This document shows positions 1-11,215 of a DNA stretch of 64,000 bases, piece by piece. This DNA comes from Cyanophora paradoxa (Eukaryota > Glaucocystophyceae > Cyanophorales > Cyanophoraceae). Both the position numbers and the translations under genes were made by a program. The notes under the pieces are model-generated. The model saw only the letters and a program-made list of their open reading frames with translations, was not told the origin of the DNA and did not search any database. Each line of letters begins with the position of its first letter. Within the stretch, counting starts at the first letter, position 1. The stretch is from positions 1,163,364-1,227,363 of the forward strand of contig QPMI01000408.1 in the NCBI GenBank assembly GCA_004431415.1, given 5' to 3'.

Positions 1-2370
1 CCGCAGGGGCGAGGCCGGGCCCGAGGGCGGGCCCGCCCGTATCGGCGAGATCGCCCGCCGCTGCCCCGCCGGCCGCCCCGCCGAGGAGGGCGCCGAGGGG
101 GGTACGACGAACGACGCGTCCGGCTGCGGGGGCTCCGGGAATCCGTCGTCGTCGTCGCCGCCGTCCTCCGCGTCGAAGGCGTACCCGTACCCCCCGTCGG
201 CATCGTCCCCCGGATCCCGCCACCCGGCGCCGCCGCCGGCGCCGCCGCCTGCGGACGCAGCCAGCGCCGAGCCGACGCGCTGCCTTAAGGACGCAGCTGC
301 CGCCGCCGAGGTCGAGGCCGGAGGCGACGGCGAGGGGGAGGGGCCGAAGAGGGGGTACGCCCGCCCGGGGCTCCCCGCCGAGGACACGAAGGAGGCCTGA
401 GGGGGCGGAAGGCCGCCGCCCGCGTCGGTACCCCCCGGGGAGATGGGTTCGGGCTCCTCCAGGGCCAGTCCGGGCCGGGCGCGCCCGGCGGCGGCCCGCT
501 GGCGCCTGAGGACCTCGCGGAGGCGCTTGGAGGGGGTAGTGGGATCCTCGAGCCGCTCGGGCTCGGGGTCCAGGGGTAGACGCTCGGCCGCGATTTCCTC
601 CAAGGAGGCAGGCCGGGGGGGAGCCGGGGGGGCGGGGAGGAAGCCCGAGGCGGGGGCGGAGGGAGGGGAAGGGGAGCGGGCCGGGGGAGGGGGAGGGGGA
701 GGGGAGGGGGAGGGGGCATCGTGGGAGGCGGCGGGAAGGAGGAGGGGAGCTCCCCTCGGAGCGCCCTGAGCCTCTGAGCGAACTGCGAGGAAACTGAGCC
801 CCAAAGGGGGGACGCGAACGGGTCCGGAAAGGGGGGTACCTTGAGCGTGAGGAGGGACTCGTCCGCCTCGCCCCTCCCGCACGGCGGCCGCGCGTGCGCG
901 AGCAGAGTCGCCTCGAAGGGGGGCGTCAGCCTGCGGGGGGTACGCCTTTCAGCGGGTAGGGTGGGGGGGTGAAGGGTCGTGAGGGGTACGCACGCGGGGC
1001 GGAGGACGTGGGTCAGCTTCGAGTCGCGGTAGGGGACGGGCACGGGCTCGGCGGGGGGCGGCGGGGGAGGGGACAGGGGGGGTACGACGGGCCCCAGGAG
1101 GGTTGCCAGTACCCCCGCGAGGGCGGAGAAGGCGCGGGCGACGCGCTGGCGTGCGGCCGGCGGCGCCGGCGGCGGACGGGAGACGCCGGGCGGGTCCAGG
1201 GCGGATGCTTCCCCCTCCCGGGCCTGACGCGGATCAGGGGGGGGGAGAAATGGCGGGGGGTACGCGCACCAGCTCGGCGTCGGCGAGGCGGGCGACAGCG
1301 AGGACGGCGGAGCCCTCCGGCTCCAGTCGGATCGTGTACACCACGTGGCAGAGGCGCGCCCGCTCCGCCCCGCCCGAGATCGACCGCGCCGCCCGCACCC
1401 TGCGCGGCGAAGCTCAAGACGCGCTAGAATCCCGTAACCCAGGACCGAGGGGGTACCGTTCCATGAGCTCCTGCACGTCGGACGGGGAGGCCACGCGGTG
1501 CTGGGACTGCGGCGATTTCGGCGCAGTCAACCGGAGGGGCCGCGGGAGGGAGGGGGGGGGCGGACGAGGCCCTGGACGGCGCCCGAGGCGGAGACGCGCA
1601 GGTGCGTGTTGCGGGGGCGGCATGCGTCGCTGAGCACCTCACCGTCCGCAGCGCTCACTGCGAAGGGCTGATCAGCGCTAGCGGCGCGGCGAAACAGCGG
1701 CGCAGCGGCGGCGCGCCTGCGGAGACGACGACCGTGGCGTCGGGATCGACCGCCGCCGCGTCGATCAGCTCGCACAGCATCCTCGGGACCTGTGCCGGCG
1801 TCGGCGCCGCGGGGGGGCGGAGGCGGCGGGGGCGCAGCGCACGAGGCCCCGGCCGTCCGCATCCGGGTCGACGCCCTCGACCGGCGAGCCCTCCGCCGAG
1901 TGCGTCTTGCCGCTGCCGCTCTCGCCGTACACCAGCACGGCGCTGCTCACGCCCTGCGAGGCGCGTGAGGCGCGGGGCGCGGAGCTGGCGCGCGGAGTGA
2001 AGGGCGCGGCCGGGAGCGACCTGCAGCAGGAGGTCCACAGCGCGCGCGCCGACCTCCTCGTACACATCGCGCTGCGTGCTCCGCTCGCCGAGCACCTGCG
2101 AGGCGCCTGGCTGAGCGCTGGCGCCGACTGGCGCGGGAGCAGCCTGGCAGCGGACCCGGTCAAATCCGAAGACGCGCTCCCCGCGGTACGACTTGTCCGG
2201 CCACACTACAGCGCCGTCTGTCGTTGCGAACGAGTCCGCGGCCGGCTCGTAGACTGGCCTGTCGAAGGGCGGGAGTTAGCCAGGAGCGGCGGGCGCGCTC
2301 GGCGAGGCGCAAGGGGTTTCTCTGACCCTCTTCGAAAGCGGACAACCGTCCGCAAGGCAGCCAGCTCCAT
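1..2370 (-). CDS. Kinesin-like motor protein, partial (3' end off window)
   Basis: Microtubule motor family ATPase. Exons read from about 2370 down to 1 and give, in order, an N-terminal strand (VVRFRRG joined to PVYEP), VFGFDRV (like kinesin FxFDxVF), STQRDVYEEV, a P-loop GESGSGKTHS near 1895-1925, LRVSASGAVQGL near 1590, VYTIRLEPEGS near 1320-1340, YRDSKLTHVLR near 1010-1040, and SLLTLK near 850 joined over a GTACCCCCC..CTCGCAG intron to FAQRLRALRGELP near 785. That order is the kinesin motor fold. A Pro/Ser-rich tail follows to the window edge. The P-loop is intact, but the switch II sequence reads ARLADAE where kinesins have DLAGSE, so ATPase activity may be impaired. The start is uncertain: ATG at 2370 gives MELAALRTVV, but the frame stays open upstream to about 2445, where a CTGAC..AG acceptor could begin the exon. 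Confidence 0.8.
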
Positions 2371-2904
2371 TTCGTTCAACTGCTCCAGCCGTGCGCGCGC
2401 GTACCCGTCGACGTCGGCCTTCCCCGCAGCGAACCCCGCGGACGTCAGCCGCCGCTGCTGTGGCCTATTTGTCAGCAACTGAACGCCAGTAATTTTGCAG
2501 TGAACCCGGGAGCTCGCCAAGCCTGCCTGCCTGACCCAGCGCACTTCCGGACAGTCGGCGCCCGCGTCCGCGGGACGTCGCCGGAAGTCCAGCGTCTAGA
2601 TTGAAAGTGGGAATTGACAGAACGATATCTACAAGCACTCTACAGCCCATACCAGAGAAAGGACAGCTAACGTGTGGATCTACCCATAGTCCCTGACGCA
2701 CGGCCCCGGAAAGGAAGGAAAAGGAGGGGAAGTGCGCATCTACTAAACTAAAGCGAACAGAGAGTTAGCAGTTACACTATGTACATGAGCGATCGAGCCT
2801 GGCCCGACCGGGGCCGTGAAAACGCCAGCGACGTCTGGGGAAGAGGCCGACAAGCGGCGCCCTGGAGGCGACTCGGCGACCGCCGCGCCTCCGAGCTCCA
2901 AACT
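2371..2904. other. Intergenic region, possible kinesin first exon
   Basis: Between the kinesin start and the Yippee stop. The minus frame is open to about 2445, next to an acceptor-like CTGAC..CAG. The 2560-2780 part is less GC-rich and shows no coding pattern. It may hold the kinesin 5' leader and the Yippee 3' UTR. Confidence 0.35.
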
Positions 2905-3551
2905 CATTGCCAGCCGGGCTGCAGCGGCGATCGGTCAGAGAGGGCGGCATGGCAGGAGGCCGCAAGCGGCGCGGATAGGGCGCCGCGCTCGAATCCAGCG
3001 CTCGCACACGCACCTCTTTCTGCATCTTGGCCTTCTCGATGATAAACTTTCCTTCCTTGTACTTCTGCGACTCCTCGAAGGCCTCCTCATACTTCCAGCC
3101 TAGGATCGTCTGGCAGCACTGCAACCGCGTCAAGGGGCGAGCGCGAGCGCGGGGCGGGGGCGCCAACATTGCAGTAAATGTCGGCGACGGTGTGTAGGCC
3201 AGTTATGAGGATCCTGTCCTCCTTGGGCCCCAGGCACACGTTGACGACGTCATTGAACAAGTACGCACGCCCGTGACGGCCCTGAAAGGACTTGGAGATA
3301 ATCTGCGGACGCAACAGAGATTAGAAAGGAGCGTCGGTATCGACTCGCCGGCGCTCCCCGCGGCGCTCTAGAGGCTGCAAGCTGCGACGACGCCCGGTTC
3401 GCTTGCCTCGTCGTGGTTTGCAAGGTGGGCGTGGCAGTTGGAGCAGGAATACACTCGGGGGCCGGAGATGTACGCTTTGAAGAGCTGGGGGGGCGCGTCA
3501 GGCGCGCAGATGGGCAGGGCGGAACCGCCGCCGCAGCCGCACCCGCCCCAT
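2905..3551 (-). CDS. Yippee-like zinc-binding protein
   Basis: Complete small Yippee-domain protein; the family binds one zinc through two CxxC pairs and is nuclear or centrosomal in animals, with a poorly known role. Five exons: 3551-3543 (MGR), 3484-3407 ([20 protein letters not shown] and LANHDE), 3302-3168 ([41 protein letters not shown]), 3118-3014 ([35 protein letters not shown]) and 2919-2905 (PGWQ, stop). The first CxxC is CSNC. The second, normally CxNC, reads CNCC across the exon 3/4 junction, so a zinc ligand pair is kept. Intron 2 has a GC donor (GAG/GCAAG). Joins keep frame and give the normal length of about 110-120 residues. The next gene starts about 80 bp away on the other strand, so the two may share a promoter. 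Confidence 0.93.
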
Positions 3552-3630
3552 CTCAGAATGTCCTCAACGTCTTCGTGAACGCGTCAAGCGCCAGCGCCAA
3601 GCGCCGGCCTCTCGCTCTCAGCCAAGCGGG

Positions 3631-4398
3631 ATGCAAAGTTCCGGGGTACAAGTGCGAGTAGCAGCGAGGACCCAGCGAATCGCGGCAACGATGCCGGGCC
3701 TGGACCTGGGGGTGCGCGGCGGCGCGTGCCTGCGCTCTTGACGGCGCAACGCTGGACAGACCGACAGTGACCGTACGCGCGCAGGTCATCGACGCGGTGT
3801 ACGCACTCGGCGTCGGCGCGATGGCGGTCGGAGGCATCACGTTCATGCTGAGACAGGTTTGAGAGTGATGCTCCTGTCAGCGCCGCGCTGAGCCCGCCGA
3901 TCAGGGTTTCGCCGCCGAGCCGCGCAAGAAGCTGCCCAACACGCGCGCCCGGCCGGTGCGTCGCCGGGTCCACGCTTCGCCGCGTCGAATCCCGCTGGCT
4001 GCTGCTGCTGCGAGCTTCGAAGTCTCCTGAGCTGCTCGAGCTTACCGCACGGCGCCGGCGCCGCCGGCGCACGCAGACTATCGTGCAGCTGTGCGGGCAG
4101 TGCCTCGGCAGCGGCAGGGTGCGCTGCGATGCGTGCGGCGGCACGGGAACGGACGCGAAGCGCGAGACGAAGTACACGACGTGCAAGTGCGCGAGCGAGG
4201 CCGCTAGCGCTGCAGCTAATCATGAGCGGACTGCCACGTGCAACCGCGCGCAGCTGCGCACACGCCCGTGCGCCCTCCTGCTGATTCACAGTCGCGCGTT
4301 CTTCGCTCAGATGCTCGGTCTGCTCCGGCGCCGGAAAGATCGCGTGCCTCTACTGCAACGGCACGGGCGACTCGGCCAAGGGGAGCAGGAGGAGGTGA
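3631..4398 (+). CDS. Small membrane-anchored DnaJ-type zinc-finger protein (BSD2/LQY1-like)
   Basis: About 100 residues in five exons: 3631-3711, 3785-3856, an exon near 3895-3950 (GFAAEPRKKLPNTRARP), 4089-4180 and 4311-4398. Residues 1-27 are basic (MQSSGVQVRVAARTQRIAAT). Then comes one hydrophobic helix (VIDAVYALGVGAMAVGGITF), a basic linker, and four CxxCxGxG motifs: CGQCLGSG, CDACGGTG, CSVCSGAG and CLYCNGTG, ending KGSRRR. This is a complete DnaJ cysteine-rich domain without a J domain. It recalls the small thylakoid proteins LQY1 and BSD2, which help fold or repair photosystem II and Rubisco. Plastid location is inference; the N-terminus could be a targeting peptide. It is divergent from the Yippee gene with an 80-bp gap. 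The fourth join (AC/GTGCAAG to CAG/A) is supported because it restores both the frame and the third motif. Confidence 0.8.
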
Positions 4399-5092
4399 CG
4401 CCTGCGCCGGCGCCGGCTGCGGCGGCGCGGGATCCCGGAGCGCAGCCCCATCGTCCAAGCGCTGCGGAGTGCACGCGCCGACGTATATCAGTGCTTCCGT
4501 GACCGTTAAGCCCGATCGCCGCCGGCGCTGGGGCGCACTGCGGCAGGCGCCGGCGCTGAATTCGGAAGCTACGGCAGGCCGCACTGCGCATGCGGCAGGC
4601 GCCGGCGCCGGGGCGCCGGCGCCGGCCTTCCCAGCGCTGACCTCCACTGTGCCACGGTGGCTCGACTGTTGAGGCCCTTCGCTGAGGCTCGATCGTCGGA
4701 CGCTCTCTTGTTGTTTATTGAAGCTCATGTAGTAGATTTATTGTAGCCACAGCTAGCAATAGGTGTTGAGTTCTATAACAGATTTTGATATCGATATCTA
4801 GATCTAGATCTATATCTCGACGCAGTCAAACTTCGATTTCTTCGATTTGGCGCTTTCCGGGCCCCTGTCACCCAGCCCCTTCAGAACCCTCCCCGTCAAT
4901 TGCAATTTGCAATCCCCTCGAGCTCGGGCCTCGGCCAGGCAAGTGGGGGAGCAGTGCACGTTCCACCTATAATTAAGATAGAGCTCGAGGCTCCTGCAAT
5001 AGGGAGTCGGACGACCCCGAAAAACTGCAGCTGTCACTTTCCTGCCCTGATGTCGCTACCCTACCTACATAGCTATCGCTCAGGAGCCCGCG
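4399..5092. other. Intergenic region with GGCGCC-rich repeats
   Basis: No gene seen. It contains two imperfect direct copies of a block reading GCGCA(C)TGCGGCAGGCGCCGGCG, at about 4531-4556 and 4585-4610, followed by a near-perfect GGCGCCGGCGCC palindrome at 4597-4627 that could form a hairpin. From 4690 the base composition becomes AT-richer, with GATATC/TAGATC dinucleotide-like runs at 4785-4815. Probably the 3' UTRs of the zinc-finger and nicotinamidase genes. Confidence 0.5.
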
Positions 5093-6133
5093 CTACAGGT
5101 CGGGGACGTCGGAGGACTTGATGATTTTGACGCCCTTGGCCCTGCACGCCTCCAGCTGCTTCTCGATGCACGCCGGGTCGATGCCCCGCGACGCGTCCTC
5201 GATGAGGAAGGTGGAGAAGCCCTCGCCGGCCGAATCCAGCGCCGAGAACGAGACGCAGTAGTCTGTGGCGAGCCTGCCGTGCCGCGGGGCGTGGGCGCGG
5301 GCGCGGCGTCGCGCGGCGGGTTAAGAGGAAAGCGGCGCGACGCACCCGCACATGTACACGTCCGTGATGCCCTTCTCCTTCAGGAGCGGGGCCAGCTCCG
5401 TTGCCTGCAGGCGCGCGTTGTCGTAGAAAGCCGAGTCTGCCCGCCGGCCGGGTCAGCGGCCACGCGCGCGGCGCGGCAGGGGCACTCACAGGAGTCCACT
5501 TTGATGTTCGTGCCCTTCTGCACGATGCGGTCGCTCTCCGCGCGCTCGAGGGCCGGGTGAAACTGCGCCCCGAAGGAACCCTGCGCGAAGCGAGCCTCAG
5601 CGCACTTCGCTCAACTTAAAGAAACTTAGCTAAGCCCGCGGCAGCGTCGCGTGGCGTCCGCGGCGGCTGCAGCGATCCGCGCGCGGTTCGTCGCACCTGG
5701 ACGCAGTGGTCAGGCCAGAGCACCTGCGGGCCCGTCTCGAGCTCCATCTGCTCGAATGGCTTGCGATCATGCGTGCTCGCAAAGCTCGCGTGCTTCGGCG
5801 GATGCCAGTCCTGCGGCGGCGGCGGTGAACGGCTGAACCGGCTCGCGCCCCGAACGCCGGGCTCGCCTGCGAGAGAACGATGAGGTGCCAGCCCTTCTTC
5901 CGCAGCCTGTTCACGATTTCCAAGATCTCTGAGGCGTTCGGCACGGCCAGGGCGCCGCCCTCGCAGAAGTCGTTTTGAATGTCCACGAGCAGGAGGCACC
6001 GCCGCCGCCCCGCGAAGATCGCTGGACAGCAGCTCCAGGAACGGTTAACGCACCGCATCGCTCGCTGCGCGCTTGTCCGGCTCGCCGGATGACTTCGCGG
6101 CCGAGCTCGAGTCGGTCCTCTGAACACGCTCAA
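5093..6133 (-). CDS. PNC1: Nicotinamidase (isochorismatase-fold hydrolase)
   Basis: Hydrolyses nicotinamide to nicotinate and ammonia in NAD salvage. Exons in order give LLLVDIQNDFCEGGALAV (catalytic Asp in DxQNDF), RLRKKGWHLIVLSQ, DWHPPKHASFAS (metal-binding DxHxxxH-type segment), LWPDHCVQ, GSFGAQFHPAL, QKGTNIKVDSYSAFYDN (catalytic Lys), ITDVYMCGLATDYCVSFSAL (catalytic Cys in TDYCV) and IIKSSDVPDL, then stop. All three residues of the Asp-Lys-Cys triad are present, so the enzyme should be active. The intron before DWHPP has a GC donor (CAG/GCGAGC). The VDS/YSAFYDN join (T/GTGAGT..CAG/AC) exactly restores the family motif. The start is uncertain: ATG at 6133 or 6058, with a possible extra small intron near 6010-6055. 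Confidence 0.9.
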
Positions 6134-6462
6134 GTGATCATGACCCCCCCAACTGACACCAGCTGACAGAGCCCAGAGTGACGATTCGAGTACGTTACAA
6201 GCAACGCGCGTGCATCATGGCATGCACCCAGGCCAGGCGCGCCGGCCATACATGTACAATCCAGCCTAGGCCTCACTGAGTCACACTGTGACACGGCCGC
6301 GGCCTAGCCGCAGGGCCCGTCCGAGCCTCCGAGGCTCGCTGAGCATGGATCGAAAGAGGTGTCTTTAAATTCTATTTAAAACGATATGCAAATAGCACTG
6401 TATAGTACGACCTTCTGCCCTACTAATAAACTGCTTCGAGAAGAGCGCGCGGGCCTACTAGG
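6134..6462. other. Intergenic region
   Basis: Lies between the nicotinamidase 5' end and the carrier stop codon. It becomes AT-rich near 6360-6430. No coding signal, RNA or repeat recognised. Confidence 0.4.
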
Positions 6463-7998
6463 CTACGCCCCGTCCTCCGCCAGCGCCCGCTTGAACGCCT
6501 CATACGTCGAGATGACGACGGCGCAGGCCGGCGTCACGCGCGTGATCCGCGCCGCCATGCCTGCGGCCCCGCCCCGAGCGCCGTCGGCGAGCGGACGGGA
6601 AGCATGCGGGGGGGTGGATGGGCATCATGGGGGGCGGACCGCGGGTGAAGCCCCGGAGCCCTTCGTTCGCCATTATGTCCCGCGAGATGTCCCACGCGCG
6701 GAGCCGCCGCTCCGCCGCGTGTACCTGTACCCTCGTCTTCACGACGTCTGCGGCGGAGCCGTCAGCGGCGCCGGGATCGGAGGGCCGTGGGGAGGGCGGC
6801 GCGCCGGCGGGGTTCGTTACGGCTGCCGCGAGCATTCCCGCGCCGCCGCCCGCGAGGAAGGACTGAAGGAAGGAGGACCCGTCCTTGAGCCTGCGGGAAG
6901 TGTAGTGGTCAGGCCGGCAGCTTATCGTCCTCCAAATCAGAGCGCACGAGAGGGGCCCCCGCAGCGTCTCGTACGCCCCCCAGTAGACCGCCGAGAAGGG
7001 GATGTCCCGGAGCAGCGAGACGCCCATACCCGTCCAGAGCCGCCTCCAGTTTTGCATGCCCGGCCCCGCAACCAGCCTGAAGCTCTCGATCATCGCTGGA
7101 GAGGGCGTCAGAGCTAAGCCGTCGTCAGAGCGGGGCGGGGGCGGCGCACTGGGCGCGCGGGCCGCGCCAACGTGCGCCTGCATCGAGGTGCGGACGAGCT
7201 CCAGAGGAACGAACACCGACGCGATGCCGCCGCGCGCGAGCGCCCCTGTGGCAGAGTTGGGCGGCGGATCGGAAGCGCGGCGGCGGCGCCGCCGCATTGC
7301 ACACCCGCGAGAAAAGCCGAAGCGACGGGCGGCTGCATGGGTCCCAGCGCGAACCCCGTCGACGCGATCGCTGCCTTCAGGTACTCGTACGACGAGAGAT
7401 ACCTGCAGGACGCGCCGTGCGTCAGAAGCAGAAGATTCGAGAGCGGCGGGGCGGGAGAGGGAGAGCACAGCGCGGAGGAAGGAACGGTCATGACGAGGCC
7501 GGGGCCGACTCCCCTCCACAGCGCTAGGGGTCCCTGCGAGTGCAACGGGGGCTCTGAGCTCGCGCGCGCAAGCCAGACGACGAAGCGGCGGGCGTGCCTC
7601 GTGCCGAACAATGTTCGCGAACGCCTGCATGCTGCCCGCATGACTGGAAGAGGCCTGCAGGCGCACAGAGATGACTTTCAGAACCAGCCAGTGAGCGGGC
7701 GGGGCTCAGCGAACCTGCACGCGGACTTTCACAACGTCGAACGGCGAAGCTGCGCGTGGGGTGAGCGGCAGGGCGCGCAGCAGTCTGTATCGACGAGCGC
7801 ACTGATGAGTGTGGCCGCAACGCTCCCGAGGGTGCTCGCCAGGATCTGGCTGCGGAAGTTCAATGATGGGAGCGACGCGCTCGAGCTTGGCGCCGGCTCC
7901 GCTGGGGCTGCCGCGAAGGCCTCGCTGTCATCCACGGACACCTGATGCGTGTGCGGCAACGGCGTCAGTGCGGTGGACGACGGCGGAGGGGCGAGCAT
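6463..7998 (-). CDS. Mitochondrial carrier, SLC25A39/40 (Mtm1)-like
   Basis: Six-helix transporter of the mitochondrial inner membrane. The SLC25A39/40/Mtm1 subgroup is linked to mitochondrial glutathione import and metal handling. The three signature motifs are present in order: SPFDVVKVRVQ near 7710-7740, FVPLELVRTSMQ near 7180-7215 and ADVVKTRVQVH near 6715-6745. PLELVRT at the second repeat is the main reason for the subgroup call. Other segments are FANIVRHE, GPLALWRGVGPGLVMTVPS, YLSSYEYLKAAIAS, RRLWTGMGVSLLRDIPFSAV, WDISRDIMANEGLRGFTRG and a C-terminus ending STYEAFKRALAEDGA. ATG at 7998 opens MLAPPPSSTALTPLPH, followed by the first helix. The intron after FANIVRHE has a GC donor (GAG/GCACGC). 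Substrate specificity is inferred from motif similarity only. Confidence 0.87.
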
Positions 7999-8371
7999 GA
8001 AAAGACCTCGAGTGGGGGCAGCTGACTTCGCCTTAGCGCAGCCGTGGTCATTTCGGGCATGCGGCCGCACGTCCGAAGGCGATCCAGCCCGATTCGAAGT
8101 CCACTCGCCAGGGTACGACCACGTGACAGGGTACAGGTGCGGCGCTTGGTAGTAGCAGGTGTTATGATGGCCAGCCACAGGGGAGGCCTCCCGGCGGTTG
8201 CCGGTGCGTTCCGAGTGGGATATGAGCCAGACCCGGCCTCAGGACGGCGCGAATGATGGTGGCTCCTAACGGCGGCGGTACTAGCCACCGTTCTGGCGCG
8301 GCCAGCTGGCCATAGAACAGTCCATACAGCGTTATCCGTCACCCTCACCCGTCCGACGTCGGTCCTGTCCG
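7999..8371. other. Divergent promoter region
   Basis: Separates the minus-strand carrier from the plus-strand surface-protein gene, so it should hold both promoters. No TATA-like or repeated element is obvious. The plus frame of the downstream gene is open from about 8285, with no ATG before its signal peptide, so a short first exon with the start codon (ATGs near 8253-8256) may lie here. Confidence 0.4.
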
Positions 8372-10959
8372 GTGTTTAACGCCCGCTCCCGCCTCGCAGG
8401 CGGCATCCTCCTTGTCGTCCTCGCGGCGTTTGCCCCGGTTGCGCACAGCGCCTTCAGCAACGGTGTTGAAGGGTTTATTCAGCTTAAGCCCACGGACGGC
8501 GGTGATTTCGATGGGCTGGCGGTCTTTTCCTACAACGGGACAGCTAGCCCGCCGACGTTCGAGGTGCAGAGCTCCGAACGGTGCCTGCCAAGCCGAGTAG
8601 CATCATCTAACTGTATATGATGCAGTTCTTCGTGTACCATGGATTCTATGAGACGCTGGCGGCGACCGATATCACTCTGAACGGCGTGAGCGCTGATATC
8701 AAGATGACTTCTTCAGAGAAGTTCTTCTTCCACGGGACGTGCGTGCTCCTCTCGCTTCTCTCGTTCGAACTTTCTGAGCAGCGGCGTTTGCCAGGTTTGC
8801 CAACACGACCGGCTTCCTCACTCGGTCGTCTCCCGGGGCAGCCTGGACCATGAATGGAGAGATGGCTATTTTGAAGGCCGTCACAGTCGGCGGCGCCAGC
8901 GTGAAGTACAGGATGGCCGGCACCACCTGGACTCCTGCTTCGGGCGTCACGGAGATGACCTTGGTTCAGATGTACAACAAGGCTACCTGCGCGGGCCCTG
9001 CTGCGGGTACGACGAGCCCCTCGCATAATTCTTTTCTTGTCTAATCTCTCGTGAAGCCTTCCTCTGGAAGTCGGGAACCCCGGCTACAACCAACATCGTG
9101 TGGACGGGCGGCCCGGTTTCTCAGAACTTCACGTACGGTATTTTCATCAGCGACTCCGGTGATCTCAATCCCACCACTCCAGTCGGGGCCGCTACGTGGG
9201 CCGCTGCCGACAAAGACGCGTTCCCGAAGAAGCTGTGGGCGGTGTGCTTTTCGCAGCTCTTTCTTTCTTCCGTCTCTGTCTCATTCCCTACCTGCCGTAG
9301 ACCACGACCGCCACGGTCTCCGTCCTGGCTATCAGCGGCCTGAACGATGCCACCGCGAAGAAGTTCCCCGGGGAGGTCCAGAACATCGAGGCCATTCCCT
9401 CTCAGTGGGGGAGGACCCTCACGTTGGATCTCATCAAGCCCAAGGGCTGCACTCCGAGTGCGGCCGGCCGCTCCCAGCCCTCCCCCGCCTCGCCGCTCAC
9501 ATTTCTCCAGGCAACTCGACGTCGACCACTGCTCCCGCCAGCACCCTCTACGTTTACTTCCGCGGCACCCAGTGTTCGGCTATCAGCAAGACGGCTCTGC
9601 AAGACGCGGCCAACGCGCTGGCCCGCATCACGGGTATCACCGCCAGTGATTGCGTCCAAGCGACTCGCAAGGCCCGCCGCTCCACCCGTGGCACTGCCTC
9701 GGGGGTCGCCTCCAGCTCTGGCGTTCGTGTCCCAGCCGCCTTTCACGATCCGATCCCGCGCCCTAAAGCCTCTACAGGCTCGGTTCCAGCTCACATTCCC
9801 CGCTGGTGCCGGCGCCGCGGCTGCGACCCAGTTCCAGCGCTCGATCCAGTCCGGCTCTGGCCTCGCCGCCCTCGCCAACGCCCTCAACGTCGACGCGTCG
9901 GTCATCTCCATGACTGCCCTGGGCACCAGCGCCAACCCCACCGCCGGCGTTAGCACCGGCGGTCCGTCGACGTTGCTCTCGTGCCCCGCCGTTCCATCGC
10001 CCCTCATCCTTGTGGCGCAGCGCTGGCGTCTGTCGACACCACGAACCGCCTCCGCCTCATCTGTGAGCTCATCCCCCATTTGTTTCCCCCCCTTCTGCTC
10101 CGCTCAGACAGCCCCAGACAACCCGTTCTCGAACGTGATCAAGAGCTCGCTCACCGGCGCCCCGTCGGGGGGCGCCCAAACCCCGGCGAGCGATGAGCAG
10201 CTGCGCGCGGCGTTCTGCGGCGCCTCTGGCCAGTACGACTACGTGCGGAATGCCCCCGTCGTCCCGGCGTTCACCGACGGCCTCATCTCCGCCTACCTCC
10301 GGCACGGCGGCGCTGAGGCGCTCACCACCGCCTTCACGCCTCTTGCCAACCTCGCGCCCGTGGCCGGCGCCTCCGTCAGCCTCGGCACCATCGACCAGAA
10401 GACGCTGTACATCCCCGCGAGCTGCATGGTTGCTGCCAGCGACTCGGCCTCTGGCAAGCGCAAGCTCCTTCAGCTCGGCGGCTCCACCACCGGCAACACG
10501 TTCGGAGTCCAGACGGCGGTCGGCGCCATGAACGCCGTGCCCGTCTACGCCATCGTCTCGGGCGGCGTCGTGCGGGCTACGGGGACCGTGAACGGCGGCA
10601 CCAACCTGGTGGAACTCTCGATCGGCGTCGACAATCTCTACGGCCTGTTGAAGGCGGCCATGACCAAGACCGCGCCGGCGGGCACAAGCTGGGCCGCCGC
10701 CAAGACTGGGTTCTATGGGTACATCTCGAACTACGGCGTCCTTCCCGCCGACATCGCCAAGAACAAGAACCTGTGCCGCGAAGTCGTCGGCAATGTCATC
10801 AACACCCCCACCGGCAACGACTGGTACACTTCGCCCTGCTTCGTCCGCAACCCCGAGCTCGTCCTCCCTGCCGGCTACAGCGCCGCCGCCGTCCTCTCGG
10901 CCGGCCTCGTGCCCTTCCTCCTCGCCCTCGCCACCGCGGTCTACGCCCGCTACTTCTAG
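8372..10959 (+). CDS. Secreted or membrane-anchored surface protein, unidentified
   Basis: Not recognised as a known family. It opens with a clear signal peptide (LAGGILLVVLAAFAPVAHS). Extracellular-looking exons follow: GVEGFIQLKPTDGGDFDGLA, FFVYHGFYETLAATDITLNG (8626 on), TTGFLTRSSPGAAWTMNGEM, FLWKSGTPATTNIVWTGG, TTTATVSVLAISGLND (about 9300-9450), a Thr/Ser-rich exon with LYVYFRGTQCSAISK, FPAGAGAAAATQFQRSIQ, LASVDTTNRLRLI, and a long last exon from about 10107 to the stop. That exon has few Cys and many Gly/Ala/Thr and ends in a hydrophobic segment (AVLSAGLVPFLLALATAVYA) followed by RYF. The tail is either one membrane anchor or a GPI-attachment signal. Introns are short (50-100 bp) with GTGCAG, GTGCGT or GTACGA donors. 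The start codon is unresolved: the frame has GTG but no ATG at 8372. Cell-surface location is inferred from the two hydrophobic ends. Confidence 0.72.
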
Positions 10960-11215
10960 GCGTGCGGCGGGCCCCCGTCCCCCTTTCTGTTTGTTAAGTA
11001 AGTCCCGCGGGGTACCCCCCCGCGGTTGCTTGTATGTAGGGTTAGTTTTACGTTCTCCCATCCTCTTATTTCGAGTGTGTCCTGATCCTTAGTAGGGGTA
11101 ATTACATCGTTCATTCGCGATTTCGATCGAACACGCTGCACACGGCATGCGCACGCCCGCCCGCTTAAAAGCAAGCGAGCACAGCTTCCAATCCGCGCCG
11201 CCTTCGCAACTAGAG

